DNA from: DASQDN01 sp035630195
GTDB lineage: Bacteria; Acidobacteriota; Terriglobia; Bryobacterales; Bryobacteraceae
DNA: 10,910 bases
Direction: 5' to 3'
Assembly (NCBI GenBank): GCA_035630195.1
Contig: DASQLD010000278.1
Span: forward strand, 1-10,910
Part shown: positions 1-5,215 of the stretch, piece by piece
Layout: each line of letters opens with the position of its first letter
How positions within the stretch are numbered: the first letter of the stretch is position 1
The notes under the pieces: model-generated
The model's database searches: none
Told to the model about the DNA's origin: nothing
The model's input: only the letters and a program-made list of their open reading frames with translations
Translations under genes and position numbers: made by a program

Positions 1-2188
1 CAGTCTTCTCCAGCAAAGCTGCCACTCTTATCGCGAGATCACCGCCGGCTATTCTCGGCGCCAGCGAACTTAGAAGCTCTATTGCCATTTCGCGTTTGTC
101 GGTCTTACCAAGAGCTACCAGCAAATCGCCCACCAGCTTCTCGACTTCCAGATCTGTCAATCGTTTGGAAGCCTCCTCGAAGATAGTTTGATGACACGTA
201 ACGGTGGTGAGGCATAGTTGAAACGTGTCCTGCGCGGCATTAGCAGCTTTTTGCCTGGAAACGTGGGGCAGAAGGGACACAATATATGCATCATCTCTAT
301 CGCTACCAGGCTGCAGTGTTTCAAGCCCTAAAGTTACTTTGTCCTCGGGTACATACTGTGCCAGGATGTCGACGATTCGATCGTCTACTTTCTTCTCTTT
401 CAGTACCCTCTCGAACTGTTTCTCGCGCAATCCTGGTGATACTCTCGATGCAAGCGCATGAATACTGTCACTCGATGCATCATTATCGAGGAACTTAACG
501 AATATCTCTTCCCTATCCTTCTGTGGAAGACTACCACTCAGCTCGGCGAGAGCTTTGTCAGGCAATTTGCTTGTTGCGTCACCGGCCTGGGCAAAAGCGC
601 TGAGCGCCCGTGCCGACCTCTGGTTTGCCCATGAGCCGAAATGCGAAAGCGACTCGAGACACGCATCGATCAACTCAGAGGCGAGCTTCGATCTCGTTAC
701 GCATCTGTCTGCGATTACCTCATTGGCTAGATCTTCTAGGTGGCCTGGCGATACTCCTCCGATCGCCACAACCAACGCTTCGGTATGTGTTGCAAAGCGC
801 TCGGCGTCTCTTGGTACAGAGAGAATGCGATCTAGGATCTTAGTCTTTACAGAGCTACTGGCTATGGCTATGGGCCAAATGTCTTGTTCAGATCGCAAAA
901 AGGGACTATCGCTCAGGTTGGCCAGCAACCTCTCTGCGGTACGTGAGTCGTTAGACTTCCAAACGAGAAAAACCACAGCTGCTGCGATCACTGCTGCCGC
1001 AGCGGTAAATCCTAGAAATCGTTTCTTTAGATTGGCGAGTTGTCGCTTGGTTTGGCGATCCTTACGCCATTCACTTGATGCTTTCGCCAACACATCGTGC
1101 GCGAACTGATAACCGCGTTCACCGCCCTCGATCGGCGTGCCGGTCAAAATTCGCATTTCCGTTGTCAGCTTTTCCAGCAGTTCCTCGACCGGCTCCCCTC
1201 CCAAGTCTGCAATCGATTGCGGTTGCTTGCGTCCACTCGGGCTCACTAAGTGCTCGAAAATCTTTTCCGCCCTATCTCGCTCAGCCGGGTTTAGTGCGGG
1301 CTTCTCGGGATCGGGTTTCTCGGGATCGACTTTCTCTCGGAAGTAGGCCGCAGAGATCTTCGCCACACCGCCCAGATCCTCAATCGTTTTCCAAAGCATT
1401 GCGGGATTCTTTTTGTCTTTGTCTTTTTCCCACCAAGTCTCGAGCACGATTTGCAAGTCTGCGGGGCGGATTGTCTTCGCACTTTTCCTGAGCGCCAAGA
1501 CGTCGCGCGCAACCTGCTTGGCCACCTCCTCCGATTCAATCCGGTTTGGGCCGTTGGCGACATCTTCTAGAGGTTTCCGCATTGCTTCAACAGCCTGATC
1601 GATTGTGAGACCTTGTATCTGGATCAGATTATCGAAAGCCTCCGGCAGCTCAGGTTTTATGTTGTCGAGTAAGGACAACATATCCTCCCGTATAGAGATG
1701 AGCAAATTGATTCGAAGCTTCGGATGCCAAATTGCCCTCTTGAGCTCCTTCAGAAACGCAATGGTCTGTGCCTTAATTTGTTCATCAAACGCCTCCTCGA
1801 ACTGATCCAGGATGATTGCCCACCTGCCTGAGAACTGCAATGCCGCCAACCCTCCCGCCAGTGAAACTTCTGACGGCGCATCCCGGTTCAGTCGCTCCGC
1901 CGCCGTCGTGAGAAGCCTGCTAGACGGGTTCTTCCACTCTCGAATAAGCACACATAGGAACTCCGGGTCCTCTCCATCCTCCAACTGTCGCTGTGCCGCC
2001 TCTACGAATTGAGGCATCAGGCCGGCTCCAACGAGGGAGGTTTTTCCGATCCCACTTTCTCCGAAAATTGTTGTTACCCGGTTGGCGCGCAGATTATCGT
2101 AAAGTATCTGAATCTGCTGATCGCGTCCCGCAAAGCTCTTCGCATCCTCTTCCAGAAATGGAGCAAGTCCCCGATAAGGAGATCTCAT
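1..2188 (-). CDS. STAND-type (nSTAND1-like) P-loop NTPase with one membrane helix, 3' end outside window
   Basis: Probable sensor/switch ATPase of a conflict (anti-phage) system, partnered with the SIR2 protein just upstream. I checked the frame codon by codon: 729 codons are open and the gene runs off the left edge. The N-terminus (PYRGLAPFLEEDAKSFAGRD, residues 4-23) is the usual lead-in of nSTAND1-type proteins. The P-loop GESGIGKT is residues 43-50. A Walker B-like IILDQFEE ends at residue 132. A winged-helix-type signature, YQFAHDVLAKA, starts at residue 360. A clear membrane helix follows at about 391-410. The rest, to residue 729, looks alpha-helical and Leu/Ala-rich, possibly HEAT-like; no WD40 repeats are seen in the visible part. 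The ATG overlaps the SIR2 stop codon (ATGA), which indicates translational coupling; no strong Shine-Dalgarno is seen. The family call is from remembered consensus, the role is inferred, and the C-terminal sensor region is unseen. Confidence 0.87.
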   Translation of the reverse strand, partial: MRSPYRGLAPFLEEDAKSFAGRDQQIQILYDNLRANRVTTIFGESGIGKTSLVGAGLMPQFVEAAQRQLEDGEDPEFLCVLIREWKNPSSRLLTTAAERLNRDAPSEVSLAGGLAALQFSGRWAIILDQFEEAFDEQIKAQTIAFLKELKRAIWHPKLRINLLISIREDMLSLLDNIKPELPEAFDNLIQIQGLTIDQAVEAMRKPLEDVANGPNRIESEEVAKQVARDVLALRKSAKTIRPADLQIVLETWWEKDKDKKNPAMLWKTIEDLGGVAKISAAYFREKVDPEKPDPEKPALNPAERDRAEKIFEHLVSPSGRKQPQSIADLGGEPVEELLEKLTTEMRILTGTPIEGGERGYQFAHDVLAKASSEWRKDRQTKRQLANLKKRFLGFTAAAAVIAAAVVFLVWKSNDSRTAERLLANLSDSPFLRSEQDIWPIAIASSSVKTKILDRILSVPRDAERFATHTEALVVAIGGVSPGHLEDLANEVIADRCVTRSKLASELIDACLESLSHFGSWANQRSARALSAFAQAGDATSKLPDKALAELSGSLPQKDREEIFVKFLDNDASSDSIHALASRVSPGLREKQFERVLKEKKVDDRIVDILAQYVPEDKVTLGLETLQPGSDRDDAYIVSLLPHVSRQKAANAAQDTFQLCLTTVTCHQTIFEEASKRLTDLEVEKLVGDLLVALGKTDKREMAIELLSSLAPRIAGGDLAIRVAALLEKT
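1302..1330 (-). repeat. Short 15-base tandem repeat encoding a DPEK linker
   Basis: A 15-base unit (TTCTCGGGATCG plus three bases on the + strand) occurs about twice in tandem. It encodes DPEKPDPEK near residues 286-297 of the STAND NTPase, a charged, Pro-rich linker between the ATPase core and the winged-helix-like part. The repeat is in frame and does not disrupt the gene. It is probably replication slippage in a flexible linker. Confidence 0.6.
2185..2188 (-). promoter_or_regulatory. ATGA stop/start overlap between SIR2 and STAND genes
   Basis: The last codon of the SIR2 gene is GAA, followed by TGA; the ATG of the STAND gene uses the final A of GAA and the TG of the stop. The four-base overlap implies reinitiation-coupled translation, so the two proteins should be made in linked amounts. 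Confidence 0.85.
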
Positions 2189-3264
2189 TCCACGATGCCT
2201 TTCGCGAAATCTGATTGCTCAGAAGCGAGAGCATGCTTGAAGTAAGCACGGAAATCCGCCAACGGCAGTTTCAATAACTTGATCTCATCGTAGGGAGAGC
2301 GGTTCGCCAGCATCTCTGGCCAATCGGAACTGATTGCCCAATGTTTCTGTGTACCGCCGTAACTTCGAAGCAGCTTAGGCGCATCCGGAAGTCGACTCAG
2401 AAAGATTCGTACATTCCAATCGGCAAGACGGTACCCCAGAAAGAGTATCTTGCCCATTTGCAGCGCCGTGAGAATGGGCGTGGGAATCAAGTCGTTCAAC
2501 GGGGCGCCAGTCAGGTGGTCAAGATAGTTATCTTGGCTAATGAGGTAGGCTTCAGTTCGAAAATTGGGATCTGGTGATCTATTCTCTTCAGGGGGCGGGG
2601 CGCTTCCATGAATTTTCAGTAGCGTAGGGCGGTCACGAAGATAAGAATAACTATCGGAGTTCGCCGTACCCCGCTCTATCGGTTGCGGACGATCCATTCC
2701 CGGGGATTGCCGATAGAAGCATCCCCCATCCTGTGGAACATAGTAGAGAACGTCGCAATCCTTTAGTTCGTTCTCCACGAGTCTGTCATAGTTTGTCGAA
2801 ACCACAAGCGGGTAAAATCGATTCTTCTCTTTCGGCTTGGGCGCGGGGCGGCTGCAAAGACTTGCTAAGAAACGGTGAACCTGTGTGGGCCGGAGTTGGG
2901 GAGCAGTGAAGACCTTGTCAAGGGCGCGGTTCAGTTCTTCGCGTTGCAAGTGCGCATCGAAGATCTGGCTGACCATCGATAGATCCAAGTCAGCGCTGAT
3001 CGAGCCGCTTATCCTATATTCGTTGAACTCGCGCAGAAGATGATCACGCAGCTCTCGTCCGTTAGGGAGGTACGTACGAAACTCGCAGTCTTCAATCTGA
3101 CAGGTAAGACCATTGCTCCTGCAACCCGAGCGGTCGCACTGACCCGGTCGATCCGCGAGATTAAAGCCGGCTCCCAGAAAGAAGATCAAACGGCCCTCGA
3201 TGTAGAGTTTGGCCATGCTCTTCAGGTCGGCGAAATAAAGGTTAGCGTCCGTACTCGACGTCAT
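2185..3264 (-). CDS. SIR2-family (SIR2_2-like) predicted NAD-hydrolysing effector
   Basis: A 359-residue SIR2-fold protein. The visible SIR2 motifs are FFLGAGFN (residues 28-35, nucleotide-binding glycines), STNYD (156-160), KIHG with candidate catalytic His219, and ILFLGYRLADWNVRIFL (273-289), followed by KHWAI and an alpha/beta tail to the end. This order is typical of bacterial SIR2_2 proteins. Those tested in defence systems (Thoeris ThsA, DSR, SIR2-APAZ, Avs5) are mostly NADases rather than protein deacetylases, so NAD depletion on phage sensing is the likely role. Four cysteines (43, 48, 55, 60) sit in the loop after the glycine motif. ATG 3264 is chosen because the frame stays open upstream with no ATG, GTG or TTG; its ribosome site is weak. 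Met17 is an alternative start but would shorten the helix before the glycine motif. The stop overlaps the start of the STAND NTPase. Confidence 0.9.
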   Translation of the reverse strand: MTSSTDANLYFADLKSMAKLYIEGRLIFFLGAGFNLADRPGQCDRSGCRSNGLTCQIEDCEFRTYLPNGRELRDHLLREFNEYRISGSISADLDLSMVSQIFDAHLQREELNRALDKVFTAPQLRPTQVHRFLASLCSRPAPKPKEKNRFYPLVVSTNYDRLVENELKDCDVLYYVPQDGGCFYRQSPGMDRPQPIERGTANSDSYSYLRDRPTLLKIHGSAPPPEENRSPDPNFRTEAYLISQDNYLDHLTGAPLNDLIPTPILTALQMGKILFLGYRLADWNVRIFLSRLPDAPKLLRSYGGTQKHWAISSDWPEMLANRSPYDEIKLLKLPLADFRAYFKHALASEQSDFAKGIVE

Positions 3265-3302
3265 GCTCTGGCTAGAATAGCGTAGTTCAGCGGTGGACTC
3301 TG

Positions 3303-3936
3303 CTACTTCTTCGCACGTCTCAACTTGAGCTTCGACCTCTGTGACTGAAGAGCCTTCACCAGTCTCATATCCTTGAGAATGGCGCCGCGTCTGTATGCTC
3401 GCCTGCCAACAGGCGCCTGCCGTTGGTGGCGGCTATTGGCTTCAAAGATTCAGCACATTGTACTCCCATGATTCTACAGGTACGCAAGCGTGTTTTTCGA
3501 ACGCCACAACCGCCCATGAGGCGCGAGAAACGCAGATCTGTCTTGGTCGAGATCACCTTTGGTGACGGCAGCCGAGACTGTTTCGAGAATGCTGTTCAGC
3601 CGCTCGGTCTCATCCCTGCCAAGCCCGTTGCGAGCTCCGTGTCGAGTAGTAGCGGCATGATCTCACCATGGGGAGAGACCTCCTGCTAATCCAGTGGAGT
3701 GTTGCGATCTCTGTCTTCGGCGTTGACGTCCGCGCCACACGACCGAAGCAGGTCTACTACCTCGAGGTATGCCTGCTCATGCTTGACCTATCTCAAGATT
3801 GCGCAAGGAGTCCTTCTAATTCTCCGGACGCGATGCCGCCGTCAACACCGAGAGCAAGGAGCGGACTTCTTCCCCCCACACGCCCGGTGTGCAGAACAAA
3901 CAACAGGAAGATACTGGCGATTGTATTTGTACCCAT
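3303..3936 (-). pseudogene. Decayed ankyrin-repeat protein gene
   Basis: No intact gene fills the stretch between the SIR2 and membrane-protein genes, but broken coding sequence does. Frame 1 (3936..3793) starts MGTNTIASIFLLFVL, a signal-peptide-like start, and ends GELEGLLAQS before a TGA. Frame 2 (3781..3686) reads YLEVVDLLRSCGADVNAED then NTPLD and a TAG, a textbook ankyrin repeat; read-through continues with GEIMPLLLD. Frame 3 (from 3659) reads HGARNGLGRDETERLN, SILETVSAAVTKGDLD, then TAG (3476-3474), TGA (3452-3450), and a basic tail KLKLRRAKK to TAG 3305-3303. Joining needs two frameshifts and read-through of three stops. The original was probably an exported ankyrin protein of roughly 210 residues. 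The ankyrin core is clear. The 5' and 3' limits are inferred, and the part below 3474 is the least certain because a dyad-rich element lies in it. Confidence 0.6.
3401..3430. repeat. Nested inverted repeats, REP-like
   Basis: The segment holds overlapping dyads: GCCTG-CCAA-CAGGC (3401-3414), the 10-base palindrome CAGGCGCCTG (3410-3419), and CCAAC...GTTGG around it. On the minus strand GGCAGGCG occurs twice, close together. No T-run follows, so this is not an intrinsic terminator. It could be a REP-type extragenic element or an operator upstream of the SIR2 operon; the sequence alone does not decide. Confidence 0.4.
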
Positions 3937-3945
3937 ACCCACGGT

Positions 3946-4584
3946 CTACAGCCGAACAACCGCCTGCGCCTTCGCGTCATGAAACAAGCGGCGCCTTCCC
4001 CAGATGATGGCGCCCAGCACAGCCACTAGCAGCCAGATCCGGAGGCCCAGTGAGCGATTGAAGTACGCAATAGCGATGGAGAGCACAGCGACCAGAGGTA
4101 CGCGTGCCAGGAGCAATAGCACCGCTCGCCGCACATGCTCAGAGAGGCGATGGCTGACAAGCGCGGCCCGGCCTGTTGCGTAGATCCACTGCAGTGTCAA
4201 TGTGAGTCCGGCCAGGCCTAGCATTGCGGAAAACACTACAACCGCCAGCGCGTCAGGGTAGCTGCCCAGCAATGCGGAGGTCCAGGGAACGATCGACAGA
4301 AACATCAGCAGCAGCAGATTCAGATAATTGAATGTCGTGTCGGTTCGCTCGATCAGGCCGACTACGTTGTGATGAAGAATCCAGAACGAGCCAACTACCA
4401 CGAAGCTCACAACCCAGGCTTCCAGTCGGGGAAGGGCGTCGAGCAGGTCGGCGGCAAGATCGCGGCCTGATGTTGTTGGCGGTTGCAGTGTGACCACCAA
4501 AAGGGTAAGCACGATAGAGAAAACACCATCACTCAAGCTAACGAGGCGGGCTGGTTCAAACGTCGAAATACTTTTCGCGGACAT
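3946..4584 (-). CDS. TMEM175/DUF1211-family membrane protein (putative potassium channel)
   Basis: A 212-residue polytopic inner-membrane protein. The first helix carries RLVSLSDGVFSIVLTLLVV (residues 13-31), which fits the family signature R-x3-[FL]-S-D-[AG]-V-F-[AS]-I-x2-T-L-L. Further hydrophobic segments follow at about 55-75, 88-107, 112-133, 151-170 and 177-195, close to the six-helix unit of bacterial TMEM175 proteins, whose studied members form potassium channels with the first helix lining the pore. The length is normal for a bacterial single-repeat member. The start is ATG 4584, with AGAGG/AGGAAGGA directly upstream. It lies 67 bases after the PEP-CTERM gene, with a strong stem-loop between, so co-transcription is possible but uncertain. 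The basic C-terminus (GRRRLFHDAK) should be cytoplasmic. Channel function is inferred from the family. Confidence 0.85.
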   Translation of the reverse strand: MSAKSISTFEPARLVSLSDGVFSIVLTLLVVTLQPPTTSGRDLAADLLDALPRLEAWVVSFVVVGSFWILHHNVVGLIERTDTTFNYLNLLLLMFLSIVPWTSALLGSYPDALAVVVFSAMLGLAGLTLTLQWIYATGRAALVSHRLSEHVRRAVLLLLARVPLVAVLSIAIAYFNRSLGLRIWLLVAVLGAIIWGRRRLFHDAKAQAVVRL

Positions 4585-4618
4585 TCCTTCCTCTTAAATA
4601 CGATACGGGGGATACAGA

Positions 4619-4638
4619 GCGCGCACTCTCGTGCGCGC
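4619..4638. other. Strong intergenic stem-loop (8-bp stem, 4-base loop)
   Basis: GCGCGCAC-TCTC-GTGCGCGC is a perfect 8-bp GC stem with a tetraloop between the PEP-CTERM stop and the TMEM175-like start. In the minus (gene) direction no U-run follows, and in the plus direction the T-run begins nine bases after the stem. It therefore does not meet the usual intrinsic-terminator pattern and may be an mRNA 3'-end stabiliser or attenuator. Confidence 0.6.
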
Positions 4639-4651
4639 CCTGTCCGCTTTT

Positions 4652-5194
4652 TTAACTGCGTTGCCTCCATCTCCGGCGCACGCCGGCCGTGCCTCCGCCC
4701 ATGAGCAGGGCTAAGCCAAACAGAGCGGCTGTGCCGGGTTCCGGCACCACCGTGGCCTGGTAGGACTGGCTCAGAGGAGAGGCCGCAAACGCGAACTGGC
4801 CCCCGGCGAGAGGATCGCCATTCCACCATTCCGCGTTCAGCAGGAAGCTTCCGGTCTCCACCGAGCCAAGCGGCGCGGAAGGGTCCCACGTCAACGCCAG
4901 TAGGCCAGTGGAGGCTGCGGCGTCAAACGGCGCCGAGACACTGCTGCCCGGAGCCAGGATTGGGAAGTCAAACAAGAGTTCTGGTGTTCCGAACTGGAAA
5001 GAGCTGGGGGCCAGACCGCTGGTGACCAGCCAGTGCGTAGTGCTTTGGTTTTCGATCGAGGAACCCCAACCGACCTCTTGCCCGGGGGCGCCCGCGATAG
5101 TCCCGCTTTCGGGCAACAGACTGAAGGTGTAGATTTCGGCGGTCCACCCCGGGACCGCCGCCAAGAAAAGAACAGCTATCAAGAAAAGTTTCAT
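4652..5194 (-). CDS. PEP-CTERM sorting-domain exported protein
   Basis: A 180-residue secreted protein. Residues 1-19 are a signal peptide (MKLFLIAVLFLAAVPGWTA, cleavage probably after the final Ala). The body is rich in Gly, Ser, Thr and aromatics and probably beta-structured. The C-terminus shows the full PEP-CTERM signal: VPEPGTAALFGLALL, a hydrophobic stretch, then an Arg cluster (GVRRRWRQRS). In bacteria with exosortase this tail is cut and the protein goes to the envelope or extracellular matrix. No exosortase gene is in the window. The start ATG 5194 has AGGAGA six bases upstream. It follows the large secreted protein by only 21 bases, so the two are very likely co-transcribed. No substrate or enzymatic motif is seen in the body. 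Confidence 0.9.
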   Translation of the reverse strand: MKLFLIAVLFLAAVPGWTAEIYTFSLLPESGTIAGAPGQEVGWGSSIENQSTTHWLVTSGLAPSSFQFGTPELLFDFPILAPGSSVSAPFDAAASTGLLALTWDPSAPLGSVETGSFLLNAEWWNGDPLAGGQFAFAASPLSQSYQATVVPEPGTAALFGLALLMGGGTAGVRRRWRQRS

Positions 5195-5200
5195 CGAGAG

Positions 5201-5206
5201 TCTCCT
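5201..5206 (-). promoter_or_regulatory. Ribosome binding site of the PEP-CTERM gene
   Basis: AGGAGA on the minus strand lies six bases before ATG 5194, inside the 21-base gap after the stop of the upstream gene. It fixes the start of the PEP-CTERM gene and supports its translation from an operon mRNA. Confidence 0.75.
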
Positions 5207-5215
5207 GTTGATTTT

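Noticed and set aside
555..1109. 184-codon open frame on the + strand
   Set aside because: It is antisense to the STAND NTPase, whose minus-strand frame is open for 729 codons and carries clear motifs.
1291..1563. 90-codon minus-strand frame inside the STAND gene
   Set aside because: It lies in a different frame from the intact NTPase and is composed of low-complexity Arg/Ser/Pro sequence.
2185..3264. SIR2 protein as a classical CobB-type protein deacetylase
   Set aside because: It lacks the classical sirtuin zinc module position and has the SIR2_2 motif order with a coupled STAND partner; NADase is the better inference, though not proven.
4619..4638. Intrinsic terminator
   Set aside because: No U-run directly follows the stem on either strand.
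4533..4889. 118-codon minus-strand frame between the PEP-CTERM and TMEM175-like genes
   Set aside because: It overlaps both genes out of frame. The overlapped genes have clear signal, sorting and membrane signatures, while this frame has none.
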